The notes under the pieces are model-generated. The model was not told where the DNA came from. It did no database searches and saw nothing but the letters and a program-made list of their open reading frames with translations. A stretch of DNA of 64,000 nt from Bacillus sp. Marseille-Q3570 (GTDB lineage: Bacteria; Bacillota; Bacilli; Bacillales; Fictibacillaceae). A program made the position numbers and the translations under genes. Below, one piece after another: positions 8,551 to 17,222 of this stretch. Location of the stretch: positions 248,001 through 312,000 of the forward strand of contig NZ_CAMGYZ010000005.1 in assembly GCF_946151055.1 (NCBI RefSeq). The letters run 5' to 3'. The stretch's first letter is position 1. Each line of letters begins with the position of its first letter.

Positions 8551-8737
8551 TTAACGGACACAGGAGACCTTATTTAGCCGATTTTGGCCATAATTATAAA
8601 AATAGCGGACACCAGGGACCTTATTTTGTGATTATCATACAAAATAAGTGGCTTTATTCACATATAAGGTCTCTCATGTCCGTTAGCATTCTGAAATATG
8701 GCTTTTTGATACAAATAACGGCTCTCATGTCCGTTAA
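8551..8737. repeat. Intergenic ++-- repeat element, copy A
   Basis: Four related 23-25-nt units are present. Two are direct, TTAACGGACACAGGAGACC... at 8551-8575 and ATAGCGGACACCAGGGACC... at 8602-8626. Two are inverted, at 8664-8686 and 8713-8737, both ending ATGTCCGTTA. The outer and inner pairs can fold into a long interrupted hairpin. The same family recurs at 19486-19671 and 58086-58221. The open frame across this region (8514-8765) is a by-product of the repeat and not a gene. Function is unknown; it sits between the tagO terminator and the polysaccharide cluster. Confidence 0.85.
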
Positions 8738-8849
8738 ACTTTCCACGCAGATATTCAACTATTAAAAGTAATAGTGCTTCTTTCTTTTTGGTATAAAAAC
8801 TGGAACACTGAGCTAAAAATGAAACTAATGAAGAGATGAGGTATTTTAC

Positions 8850-10121
8850 ATGAATTCAACATTGATTGTTTTAACACAGAATTTTCCATATTTACCTGGC
8901 GAGCATTTTTTTGAAACGGAATTGCATTACCTAAAGAAAGATTTCAATGAAATCATAATATCCCCTGTTGCTTATAAACCTGAAAACGAACAAAGAGAAG
9001 TGCCTGAAAATGTACATGTAAAACCATTGAGACGAAACGTGACGTCGGTAAAAGCTCTTACATATTTACGAAGGCTGACTGTATTGTCTGATTCTCAAGC
9101 TATGAAATGGTTCAATGAGGAGTTCGGCTCAGCTCGAAAACATGGCTCAAAAGGTGTTTTGAAGCTGATCAATTGGTTGAGTCTAGCCGTCAATATACGA
9201 AAGCAAATTGAACAGAATTATATGAAAAACAACACAAACCTTTCAGAGTGTGTTTTTTACTCGTATTGGTTCAGCCCTGCGGCCATTGCACTCGGAATGC
9301 TGAAGGAAAAATATGGGGAAGCTATTAAAGGTGTTTCCAGAGCACATGGGGGAGATCTCTATGCTTATAGACATACACCTCCGTACCTTCCATTACAAGG
9401 AAAGACTATTACGAACCTTTACGAGCTTTACACGATTTCAGCTGATGGGAAACATTATTTACAAAATCAATATCCTGAGTTAATTCCATCTAAACTTTCG
9501 GTTAGTAGACTGGGAACCGTCGGGGGAGAGCAAATCAGTCCCCGGAATATAGATGAGCAACTGCACATCGTTACTTGCTCTTATATGGTCGAGGTGAAAC
9601 GGCTTGACCTGCTTATTGAATCGCTGAGTCGAACAACGGTGAACGTGAAGTGGACGCATATAGGAAATGGTCCTTTATGGGATCAGCTTAATGAACTCGC
9701 AGCAGAAAAACTTCCACCTAATGTGGAGTGGGAGTTTCTTGGGTTTATGAATAATGCTCAAATCCGAGCGTACTATCAACATACCCCGGTTGATGTATTC
9801 ATGAACGTGAGTGCGAGCGAAGGAGTCCCAGTTTCAATCATGGAAGCGTTCAGCTACGGGATCCCTGTAGTGGCAACAGATGTTGGAGGTACGTCCGAAC
9901 TGGTCAATGATCAGAACGGAAAACTGTTGGAGAAGGATGCCTCACCAGAACAAATTGCGGAGGCAATCGAGGCGTTTGCTGCTATGTCGGAACTTGATTA
10001 TGATTCAGCAAGTAAACATGCGTATGAAATGTGGGATGAGAATTATAATGCTGAGAAAAATTACGCTGAATTTTCCAGGCAGCTAGTCCTATTAGGAGGA
10101 AACCAACAACATGAAGGCTAG
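8850..10121 (+). CDS. Glycosyltransferase, GT4-type (first gene of polysaccharide cluster)
   Basis: This is a 423-residue GT-B fold glycosyltransferase that presumably adds a sugar to an undecaprenyl-linked repeat unit in the cytoplasm. The C-terminal domain shows the GT4 signature: THIGNGPLWDQL, FLGFMNNAQIRAYY, and VDVFMNVSASEGVPVSIMEA, which contains the EGVPVSIMEA nucleotide-binding motif (E-x7-E type), then GIPVVATDVGGTSELV. The N-terminus (LIVLTQNFPYLPGEHFFETE) is typical of CapM/Wcf-like enzymes. The sugar donor and linkage cannot be read from sequence. It overlaps the next gene by 11 nt, so the two are translationally linked. Confidence 0.85.
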   Translation: MNSTLIVLTQNFPYLPGEHFFETELHYLKKDFNEIIISPVAYKPENEQREVPENVHVKPLRRNVTSVKALTYLRRLTVLSDSQAMKWFNEEFGSARKHGSKGVLKLINWLSLAVNIRKQIEQNYMKNNTNLSECVFYSYWFSPAAIALGMLKEKYGEAIKGVSRAHGGDLYAYRHTPPYLPLQGKTITNLYELYTISADGKHYLQNQYPELIPSKLSVSRLGTVGGEQISPRNIDEQLHIVTCSYMVEVKRLDLLIESLSRTTVNVKWTHIGNGPLWDQLNELAAEKLPPNVEWEFLGFMNNAQIRAYYQHTPVDVFMNVSASEGVPVSIMEAFSYGIPVVATDVGGTSELVNDQNGKLLEKDASPEQIAEAIEAFAAMSELDYDSASKHAYEMWDENYNAEKNYAEFSRQLVLLGGNQQHEG

Positions 10122-11445
10122 GAATAGCTTTGCGAAAAACAGTTTCATCACGATTACGCGACAATTCACCAGTATCCTTCTTGGGATGTTGCTATTGATC
10201 GTACTCGCAAGATTTCTTGGCCCATCAGGACAAGGTCAATATACACTCGTCATTTTATTGCCCCAGCTGTTGATGACATTTTTGAATCTAGGGGTCAATA
10301 CATCGACGATCTATTATGTGAGTCGTGACGAGATCGACGTTGATTCCGCAGTAAAGAATAATTTATATATTGGTATTTTCTTAAGTTTTGTTTCGATTCT
10401 GATTGGAATGGTGATTGCACTCTTTTTTTCAGATCGATTTTTTGAAGAAGCGTCAACGACATTTTTGTTAGTGAGCTTGATTGCATTGCCATTCATGTTT
10501 TTGAATATCTATTTTCAGACCGTATTCCAGGGTTTACAGCAATTCGGTGTGTTCAATACGATTTTGATCATTACGCAATTAGGTACACTATTTTTTGTTT
10601 GCTTATTCATCATTGTTTTGGATTATGGACTCACTGGAGCTGTCGTCGCCTTTATTTTAGGGCATTTGATCACGACAGTTTCAATTGTTTATATCCTTTA
10701 TGCCAAGTTCGGCTTCAGGTATAAAAGTGGAGTTTTCAATCTTGCCTATTTCAAAAAATCAGTCTTGTTTGGATTGAAAGCTCATATAAGTAACGTGATG
10801 TCCTTTTTAAATTATCGAATCGACCTTCTCTTGTTAGGGTACTTTCTGAACCCTGCAGCGGTAGGGGTTTATGTGACAGCAGTGAACATTGGAGAGCGGA
10901 TCTCGATTTTATCGCAATCACTATCGACGGTCCTGCTACCTCGGATTGCATCCGTTGATGATGAAAGGGACCGCAATCGCGTTACATCGATCCTGACGAG
11001 AAACTTTCTAGTCTTTGTACTTCTTTTGACCATTGGTGTTTTTTTCTTCGCCGATTGGGTGATCGAATTGTTATTCGGGGCTCAATATGAAAAAAGTTCT
11101 GGCTTATTGAAATGGCTAATCCCCGGAGTAGCGGCATTATCGATCGACAGGCTCTTATCAAATGATATCGCCGGACGTGGAAAACCTGAAGTGAACATGT
11201 ATGTTTCACTTTTCAATGTTTTATTCAACGTCGGGTTGAACATCTATTTGATACCTATTCATGGTGTGGTCGGGGCTGCGGTTGCGACTACAGCCACTTA
11301 TATTTTAAGCCTTATTATCAAAATCTATTTATATAAGAAAGTGACAAGTTCGAATTATCGAAGTTTCCTTTTGATACAAAGGGAGGATCTTCATCTCTAT
11401 TCGAATTTGTTCAAGCAATTGAAAACGAAAATGGCTGACAGATAA
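10111..11445 (+). CDS. Polysaccharide flippase (Wzx/MOP superfamily)
   Basis: The product is a 444-residue membrane protein with about twelve hydrophobic segments and the MOP-superfamily layout. An N-terminal positive segment (KARNSFAKNSFITITRQFTSI) precedes the first helix, and the second half carries a motif around YRIDLLLLGYFLNPAAVGVY found in oligosaccharide flippases. It would move undecaprenyl-linked repeat units to the outer face for polymerisation. The ATG lies inside the end of the preceding glycosyltransferase gene and is served by AGGAGGAAACCAACAAC. It works with the polymerase at 20488 and the Wzz-like protein at 21968. Confidence 0.88.
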   Translation: MKARNSFAKNSFITITRQFTSILLGMLLLIVLARFLGPSGQGQYTLVILLPQLLMTFLNLGVNTSTIYYVSRDEIDVDSAVKNNLYIGIFLSFVSILIGMVIALFFSDRFFEEASTTFLLVSLIALPFMFLNIYFQTVFQGLQQFGVFNTILIITQLGTLFFVCLFIIVLDYGLTGAVVAFILGHLITTVSIVYILYAKFGFRYKSGVFNLAYFKKSVLFGLKAHISNVMSFLNYRIDLLLLGYFLNPAAVGVYVTAVNIGERISILSQSLSTVLLPRIASVDDERDRNRVTSILTRNFLVFVLLLTIGVFFFADWVIELLFGAQYEKSSGLLKWLIPGVAALSIDRLLSNDIAGRGKPEVNMYVSLFNVLFNVGLNIYLIPIHGVVGAAVATTATYILSLIIKIYLYKKVTSSNYRSFLLIQREDLHLYSNLFKQLKTKMADR

Positions 11446-11460
11446 TCGGAGGTTTTCTGA

Positions 11461-12381
11461 ATGAAGGTCTTAATAACAGGCGGAGCAGGCTTCATAGGAA
11501 CATACACGAAGGATCTTTTGAAGGAAAAAGGGCATCAGGTTTTGATCGTGGACAATTTGTCTACAGGCAACCCCGACAATATTGAACAGGATGACACTTT
11601 CTATAAAGGTGACATCCAGAACCTTTGCGATCTGAAAGGGGTAGACGACATTGATGTCATCATACACCTTGCAGCTCAGATTCAAGTCCCTGTCTCTGTT
11701 CAAGACCCGATGTTCGATATGGAACAGAACATTGCTGGAACCATCAAAGTAGTAGAATTCGCGAAAAAAGCAAATGTTAAGAAGGTAATTTTCGCATCAT
11801 CGGCAGCTGTTTACGGTGACAATGATCAATTACCGATAAAGGAAGAAAGTATTCTAGAACCGATGTCACCGTATGGCATTTCAAAAATGACAGCTGAAAA
11901 ATATGTCGAGATTTTATGCGGTATGTATGGTATCGATTTCGTCATTCTACGCTATGCCAATGTGTTCGGAGCAAAGCAGACCGCGAAAGGTGAGGGTGGC
12001 GTAATCAAGATTTTCTACGATCTTCTTAATGAAGGGAAGACCCCGAAAATCGAAGGAGACGGAAATCAGACAAGAGATTTCATCTATGTAGAAGATATTG
12101 CGCGGGCTCATTTATATGCACTAGACACGCCAAGCGGGACGTATAACCTGAGCACGAACACTGAAATCACGATTAACGAACTATGCAAACACATGATTGA
12201 TGCGATGGGGAGAAATGTCACCCCTGAGCATATCGCAGCTCGTAAAGGCGACATTTACCGGAGCTGTCTCGATAACTCTAAATTCAAAAAAGCTTCAGGG
12301 TGGGTACCAGTCTATTCCGTTGAAGCTGGAATCAACAGCATGATAAACGAACTTGATCATAAAGGAGTTAACGAATCATGA
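11461..12381 (+). CDS. NAD-dependent sugar-nucleotide epimerase/dehydratase (extended SDR, GalE-like)
   Basis: This extended short-chain dehydrogenase is a likely UDP-hexose or UDP-HexNAc 4-epimerase supplying a precursor to the polymer. The nucleotide-binding TGGAGFIG is at residues 6-13, the catalytic serine region is FASSAAVYGD (112-120), and the YxxxK pair is Y138/K142 (YGISK). C-terminal blocks NVFGAKQTAKGEGGVI and GDGNQTRDFIYVEDIA match UDP-glucose/UDP-GlcNAc 4-epimerases of archaeal and Gram-positive type. The length of 306 residues is normal. The ATG follows CGGAGGTTTTCTGA. It overlaps the next gene by 4 nt (ATGA). Substrate is inferred only from the family. Confidence 0.85.
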   Translation: MKVLITGGAGFIGTYTKDLLKEKGHQVLIVDNLSTGNPDNIEQDDTFYKGDIQNLCDLKGVDDIDVIIHLAAQIQVPVSVQDPMFDMEQNIAGTIKVVEFAKKANVKKVIFASSAAVYGDNDQLPIKEESILEPMSPYGISKMTAEKYVEILCGMYGIDFVILRYANVFGAKQTAKGEGGVIKIFYDLLNEGKTPKIEGDGNQTRDFIYVEDIARAHLYALDTPSGTYNLSTNTEITINELCKHMIDAMGRNVTPEHIAARKGDIYRSCLDNSKFKKASGWVPVYSVEAGINSMINELDHKGVNES

Positions 12382-13427
12382 ATTTCGCTATTGTAGGATG
12401 CGGACATATTGCCAAGAAGCACGCAGAAGCTATCAACAAAAGTGAGGAAGCATCATTGTATGCGGTTTGTGACACTGTCCAGGAAAAGATGGTTCCTTTC
12501 TTTGAAGAATACGGTGTAAAAGGATTTTTAAGCTTGGATGAACTGTTAGAACAAGAAGAGGTTGACGTCATCAATATTTGTACGCCAAGCGGGTTTCATG
12601 CCGATATTGCGGTCAAAGCAGCTCAAGCTGGAAAGCACATTGTCGTTGAAAAACCAATTGCGTTGACACTGGAGGATGCCAACAGAATCATTTCTGCCTG
12701 TAAGGAGTACGGCGTAAAGTTGTCCGTAGTGCATCCGAATCGCTTTCGACCGGTCATCATGGAAACAAGAAAATTGATGGATGAAAATAAATTCGGGAAA
12801 TTGAGTCATGCCAATGCAACTGTCCGTTGGAACCGAAATCAGGCTTATTACGACCAGGCGCCCTGGCGTGGGACAAGAGCATTGGATGGCGGAGTCCTCA
12901 TGAACCAGGCGATACACAATCTGGACTTGCTTATCTGGCTGATGGGCGAAGTCGATGAAGTGTTCAGTATGGGTGCGACACGGCTCCGAGATATTGAGTC
13001 GGAGGATGTTTCCTTAGGTATTGTCCGCTTCAAAAATGGCGCACTAGGTGTCATTGAAGCAGCGACGACCATTTATCCGAGAAACCTGGAAGAGACACTG
13101 AGTATCTTCGGTGAATCTGGAACCCTGAAAATTGGAGGGACCACAGCCAATCTGATCGAGCATATCAATGTTGAAGGCATTGATGATCAGGTTTCAAATG
13201 ATCTTATCGATCGCGTCAAATCGGATCCGTTTGGAAAACCAGGGCATCAATGGATCATTGAAGATATGGTCGAAGCGATCAAGGATAACCGGGAACCGAT
13301 TGTTACAGGAAAAGACGGAAAGAACGCGTTAGCATTAGTCATTGCTCTTTATGAATCTGCAGACAATAATCGTCCAGTTAAATTACTTGAAGAGTCTGCT
13401 GACACCAATAGACCAATCAAACTATAA
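12378..13427 (+). CDS. Gfo/Idh/MocA oxidoreductase, probable UDP-GlcNAcA 3-dehydrogenase (WbpB/WlbA-like)
   Basis: The family oxidises sugar carbons with NAD(P). WbpB/WlbA members oxidise C3 of UDP-GlcNAcA so that an aminotransferase can act. Seen here are the Rossmann motif GCGHIA (7-12), the EKP motif at 91-93 (VVEKPIAL), HPNRFRP, and the C-terminal motif GGVLMNQAIHNLDLLIWLMG. Its neighbours are a 6-dehydrogenase, a DegT aminotransferase and a hexapeptide acetyltransferase, which is the WbpABED set and decides the assignment. The C-terminus is odd: ESADNNRPVKL is followed after two residues by ESADTNRPIKL, a tandem duplication of the last eleven residues. The start overlaps the epimerase stop. 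Confidence 0.82.
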   Translation: MNFAIVGCGHIAKKHAEAINKSEEASLYAVCDTVQEKMVPFFEEYGVKGFLSLDELLEQEEVDVINICTPSGFHADIAVKAAQAGKHIVVEKPIALTLEDANRIISACKEYGVKLSVVHPNRFRPVIMETRKLMDENKFGKLSHANATVRWNRNQAYYDQAPWRGTRALDGGVLMNQAIHNLDLLIWLMGEVDEVFSMGATRLRDIESEDVSLGIVRFKNGALGVIEAATTIYPRNLEETLSIFGESGTLKIGGTTANLIEHINVEGIDDQVSNDLIDRVKSDPFGKPGHQWIIEDMVEAIKDNREPIVTGKDGKNALALVIALYESADNNRPVKLLEESADTNRPIKL

Positions 13428-13445
13428 GAAATGAGGGATTGTCCC

Positions 13446-14786
13446 ATGGCTATTTCAGAAAAGGCAATTTTAAATCAAAGCGCAAGTTCTCTGTTAGATA
13501 AAATCCTCAGTAAAAAAGCAACAATCGGAGTCGTTGGACTCGGATATGTAGGGCTGCCGCTTGCAGTAGAAAAAGCGAAGGCAGGATATGATGTCATCGG
13601 TTTCGATATCCAAAAGAAACGGACAGATATGGTGAACCTCGGTGTGAACTATATCGGGGATGTCGTGGATGAAGAGCTCGTCAAATATACGCAAAACGGG
13701 AAGATCAAAGCGACGACGGATTATTCATTGATCAAGGAAGTGGATGCTGTAGCGATCTGTGTACCGACACCTCTTGACACGTACCAGCAACCAGATACTT
13801 CTTATGTAGAAAGCTCAGGTAAGGAGATCGCGAAACATCTGCATCCGGAAATGCTCATTGTTCTTGAAAGTACGACATATCCGGGAACCACAGAAGAAGT
13901 GTTGAAGCCGATTTTAGAAAGTACAGGCCTGGTTTGTGGGGAGCATATATTCATCGCCTATTCCCCTGAACGTGTCGATCCTGGAAACAAAGTCTATAAC
14001 ACGAAAAACACGCCGAAAGTGGTTGGTGGCATCACGCCGTCCTGTACGAAGATTGCGGCCGCCCTTTATCGCAATGTGCTTGAAGGGGATGTCCATGAAG
14101 TCTCAAGTCCTTCTATCGCAGAAATGGAAAAGATCCTTGAGAACACCTTCAGACATCTGAATATCGCACTGGCCAATGAAATGGCGATCCTTTGTAACAA
14201 GATGGGGATCGATGTGTGGGAAGTCATCAACGCCGCTGCTACGAAACCTTATGGGTTTATGGCGTTTTATCCAGGACCTGGACTCGGCGGACATTGTATT
14301 CCGATTGATCCGTTCTACCTAACCTGGAAAGCGCGTGAATACAACTATCACACCCGGTTGATCGAAATCGCTGGAGAAATCAACAACAGCATGCCTGAAT
14401 TCGTACTGGAACGTTCGATGCAAATTTTAAATAAAGAGAAAAAGCCATTGAATGGATCTCGGGTGGTCGTGCTGGGTGTCGCCTATAAAAAAGATATTGA
14501 TGATGTGAGGGAATCACCAGTACTGGAGATCCTCGAAAAGCTCGATGAACAAGGTGCGGACTATTTAGTGGTGGATCCTCATGTGAAATCATTCAAGCTT
14601 GGCGAAAAAATCATCGAGCCTGTGTCGTTATCAGAAGACATACTGCACGAAGCGGATCTCGTTCTTCTGACGACTGACCATAGTCAATTCGATTATGAGA
14701 TGATCGGCAAACTGAGCCCGGTCATTTTCGATACACGTAACGCTTTGAAAGAGTATACTAAGCCTGAAAAGTACTACAAGTTGTAA
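13446..14786 (+). CDS. UDP-N-acetylglucosamine 6-dehydrogenase (WbpA/WecC-like)
   Basis: This NAD-dependent enzyme oxidises C6 of a UDP-HexNAc to the uronic acid. Motifs are the Rossmann GVVGLGYVGLP, the substrate block VESTTYPGTTEE, AYSPERVDPGN, the catalytic cysteine at residue 284 in GPGLGGHCIPIDP, and GVAYKKDIDDVRESP in the C-terminal UDP-binding domain. The start is taken at 13446, where GAGGGA lies eight bases upstream; an in-frame ATG at 13431 overlaps this site. The resulting 446 residues are typical. WbpA-type (UDP-GlcNAc) versus WecC-type (UDP-ManNAc) cannot be separated by eye; the neighbouring 3-dehydrogenase and aminotransferase favour WbpA. Confidence 0.9.
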   Translation: MAISEKAILNQSASSLLDKILSKKATIGVVGLGYVGLPLAVEKAKAGYDVIGFDIQKKRTDMVNLGVNYIGDVVDEELVKYTQNGKIKATTDYSLIKEVDAVAICVPTPLDTYQQPDTSYVESSGKEIAKHLHPEMLIVLESTTYPGTTEEVLKPILESTGLVCGEHIFIAYSPERVDPGNKVYNTKNTPKVVGGITPSCTKIAAALYRNVLEGDVHEVSSPSIAEMEKILENTFRHLNIALANEMAILCNKMGIDVWEVINAAATKPYGFMAFYPGPGLGGHCIPIDPFYLTWKAREYNYHTRLIEIAGEINNSMPEFVLERSMQILNKEKKPLNGSRVVVLGVAYKKDIDDVRESPVLEILEKLDEQGADYLVVDPHVKSFKLGEKIIEPVSLSEDILHEADLVLLTTDHSQFDYEMIGKLSPVIFDTRNALKEYTKPEKYYKL

Positions 14787-14802
14787 TAATGGGAGCAATC
14801 AC

Positions 14803-15855
14803 ATGAAATTCATTACGATTTTAGGTGCAAGACCACAGTTCATTAAAGCTGCGCCTGTATCGCGGGAACTGAGGAAACAGCATACAGAGCTGATCGTGCA
14901 TACAGGCCAGCACTATGATAAAAACATGTCGGATATTTTCTTCAAGGAATTGAACATCCCGAAGCCGGATTACAATTTGGAAATCGGAAGTTCCTCGCAT
15001 GGAAAGCAGACAGGCCGGATGTTGGAAAAAATCGAGGACATCCTTCTTACGGAAACCCCGGACTATCTACTGGTTTATGGGGATACGAATTCCACATTAG
15101 CTGGCGCGCTTGCGGCTTGTAAGTTGCACATCCCTGTCGTCCATGTTGAAGCTGGCTTGCGCAGTTTTAATAAGAGGATGCCAGAAGAGATCAATCGGAT
15201 CATGACGGACCATGTTTCGGAGTACTTGTTTTGTCCAACCGAGACAGCGGTCAAGAATTTGGAAAACGAAAATGTGGATGCAAAGATCATCAATGTCGGT
15301 GATGTCATGTATGATGCGGTCGAATATAACCGGCAGCTCGCGGAAACACAGTCTCGAATTTTAAAAGACCAACAGATTGAATCAGGTTCATATCATTTGC
15401 TCACCGTTCATCGAGCTGAAAACACGGATGATCCGATCAAGCTATCCAATATTTTAGAAGCTTTTGCACAAATAGAAGAAATGAAGGTGTGGCCGCTCCA
15501 TCCACGAACGAAAAATAAAATATCGGAGTATGGCCTTGAACTTTCTGCAATCCCGAATTTGAAGATCATCGAGCCGGTCGGCTATCTTGATATGCTCAAG
15601 CTGGAATCGAATGCGAAAAAGATCTTGACTGATTCAGGTGGTGTGCAGAAAGAAGCCTATTTCGTTCAAGTGCCTTGTGTCACGATGCGAGAACAGACCG
15701 AGTGGGTCGAGACGTTGGAAGATGATGCAAACATTCTAGTCGGAACCAATACAAACGAAATTGTGCAAGCAGTGTTAAAAGAAGTTGAACCATCCTATAA
15801 GCCTTATTTCGGATCAGCAGATGCAGCAGAGAAGATCGTTGATGAGCTGACATAG
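14803..15855 (+). CDS. wecB: UDP-N-acetylglucosamine 2-epimerase, non-hydrolysing family (WecB/WbpI-like)
   Basis: The enzyme inverts C2 of a UDP-GlcNAc-type sugar through an elimination/re-addition mechanism. Family residues are in place: D94 in YGDTNS, E116 in VEAGLRS, E129 in PEEINR and H203 in TVHRAEN, followed by LTDSGGVQKEA near residue 270. The length of 350 residues matches. Two roles are possible: MnaA/WecB making UDP-ManNAc for TagA and this polymer, or WbpI making UDP-ManNAc3NAcA from UDP-GlcNAc3NAcA. The location inside a WbpABED-like cluster favours the second, but both are open. The ATG follows GGGAGCAATCAC. Confidence 0.9.
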   Translation: MKFITILGARPQFIKAAPVSRELRKQHTELIVHTGQHYDKNMSDIFFKELNIPKPDYNLEIGSSSHGKQTGRMLEKIEDILLTETPDYLLVYGDTNSTLAGALAACKLHIPVVHVEAGLRSFNKRMPEEINRIMTDHVSEYLFCPTETAVKNLENENVDAKIINVGDVMYDAVEYNRQLAETQSRILKDQQIESGSYHLLTVHRAENTDDPIKLSNILEAFAQIEEMKVWPLHPRTKNKISEYGLELSAIPNLKIIEPVGYLDMLKLESNAKKILTDSGGVQKEAYFVQVPCVTMREQTEWVETLEDDANILVGTNTNEIVQAVLKEVEPSYKPYFGSADAAEKIVDELT

Positions 15856-15876
15856 ACCTATTTTAGTATAAATACT

Positions 15877-15940
15877 TTTCAATATTAGGGCAACAAAGGC
15901 TCAGCCTGCGCTAGAGCATGGCTTTACTAGGTTTTCTTTA
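15877..15940. repeat. GGCTCAGCCTGCGC intergenic repeat, copy 1
   Basis: The segment TTCAATATTAGGGCAACAAA is followed by the 18-mer AAGGCTCAGCCTGCGCTA at 15896-15913 and GTTTTCTTTA at 15931-15940. The same 18-mer, flanks and distal GTTTTCTTTA recur at 39954-40016. It lies in the 115-nt gap between the 2-epimerase and the next glycosyltransferase. Confidence 0.75.
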
Positions 15941-15970
15941 AAAGTCACTCGACAAAGTGAGGGAGAAGAA

Positions 15971-17218
15971 ATGCGAATCATCCTATTAAGTGAAAACTTT
16001 CCACCAGAAGTTGGCGCACCACAGATCAGACTTTATGAGGTAGGAAAAGAATTGATCGCACGCGGACATCAAGTAGAGGTATTGACAGCATTCCCTCATC
16101 ACCCGCATGGTGAAATTCCTGAAGAATACAAGGGTAAGTTTTATCAGTTTGAGAACTATGAAGGAATTCCAGTACATCGGACGTGGATCTATCCGTCTCC
16201 AAAAGGGAGTTTCTTACGCAGACTTGCATCTTATTTTTCTTTTACATTCAGTGCCTTTTATTCTGTGTTCAAGGCAAAGCCTGCAGACGTCATCATTTGC
16301 ACGTCGCCGCCCTTGTTTTTGGGAATCACCGGGTATCTCGCTTCCAAATTGAAGCGGGCCAAATTCATCTTCAATGTGGCGGATATTTGGCCAGAATCAG
16401 CTGTGGAGCTGGGCATTTTGAAAAATGAAACGTGTATCCGATTTGCTGAAAAGCTTGAACGATTTTTATATAAAAAAGCCTGGAAAATTGCGACCGCAAC
16501 AGAAGGGATCAAGGAGTACATGCTTAAGCAGGGCAAAGACGAAGAGGATGTCTTCTTGCTGCCTAATGGTGTAAATACCGACCAATTCACGCCTGGAAAT
16601 GTAAATATTGAAAAGCTTGAATCACTGAACTTGAGCGGGAAAAAGGTCTTCACTTTCGCAGGAAGAATGGGTTATGCTCAGGCGTTGGATTCCGTTTTGA
16701 AGGCCGCGAAATTGGTTCAGGATCGACAATTGGATCATATCGCGTTCCTATTTATTGGTGATGGACCTGAAAAACAAAAAATCGTTGAAATGGCGAAGCA
16801 AATGGATTTGCGGAATGTCACGTTCCATGATCCTGTGCCAGTCAGTGAGATGCCTGATGTTTATGCAATTTCGGATTTCTGCCTCGTAACTTTGAAAAAC
16901 ATTGATTTGTTCAAAGGGGCTCGACCTTCTAAAATTTTCCCAGCGTTATCTTCCGGTGTTCCGGTTATTTTTTCAGGTGTAGGAGAAAGTGAAGAACTGA
17001 TCACACAAAACAAGTGCGGGATCATCTCTGAACCCGAGAACCCTGAAGATCTTGCAGAAAAAGTGATTGAATGTGCGGAGATGAGTGAAGAGAACTATGA
17101 AGAACTCTCCTGGAATGGACGGCGATTCGTAGAACGGGAATATTCGTGGAGAAGTATCGTCGATGACCTGGAGGAAAATATTAAAGAAGAACCAGTTGAA
17201 CTATTTGAAAGTTGTTGA
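15971..17218 (+). CDS. Glycosyltransferase, GT4-type (WbuB-like)
   Basis: This 415-residue GT-B enzyme has an N-terminal domain, MRIILLSENFPPEVGAPQIR followed by HPHGEIPEEYKGK, characteristic of WbuB/WcaI-type glycosyltransferases. Further motifs are ICTSPPLFLG, FNVADIWPESAVELG, the acceptor-domain end ATATEGIKEY, and in the donor domain FTFAGRMGYAQALD, FIGDGPEKQKI and KGARPSKIFPALSSGVPV. WbuB-type enzymes often add FucNAc-type or other amino sugars in O-antigen pathways; the donor here is unknown. The ATG follows GAGGGAGAAGAA. The next gene begins four bases after the stop, so the two are coupled. Confidence 0.85.
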   Translation: MRIILLSENFPPEVGAPQIRLYEVGKELIARGHQVEVLTAFPHHPHGEIPEEYKGKFYQFENYEGIPVHRTWIYPSPKGSFLRRLASYFSFTFSAFYSVFKAKPADVIICTSPPLFLGITGYLASKLKRAKFIFNVADIWPESAVELGILKNETCIRFAEKLERFLYKKAWKIATATEGIKEYMLKQGKDEEDVFLLPNGVNTDQFTPGNVNIEKLESLNLSGKKVFTFAGRMGYAQALDSVLKAAKLVQDRQLDHIAFLFIGDGPEKQKIVEMAKQMDLRNVTFHDPVPVSEMPDVYAISDFCLVTLKNIDLFKGARPSKIFPALSSGVPVIFSGVGESEELITQNKCGIISEPENPEDLAEKVIECAEMSEENYEELSWNGRRFVEREYSWRSIVDDLEENIKEEPVELFESC

Positions 17219-17222
17219 TCCA

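Noticed and set aside
8514-8765. An 83-codon open frame upstream of the polysaccharide cluster
   Set aside because: It lies on repeat copy A, has no ribosome site and no resemblance to a protein family.
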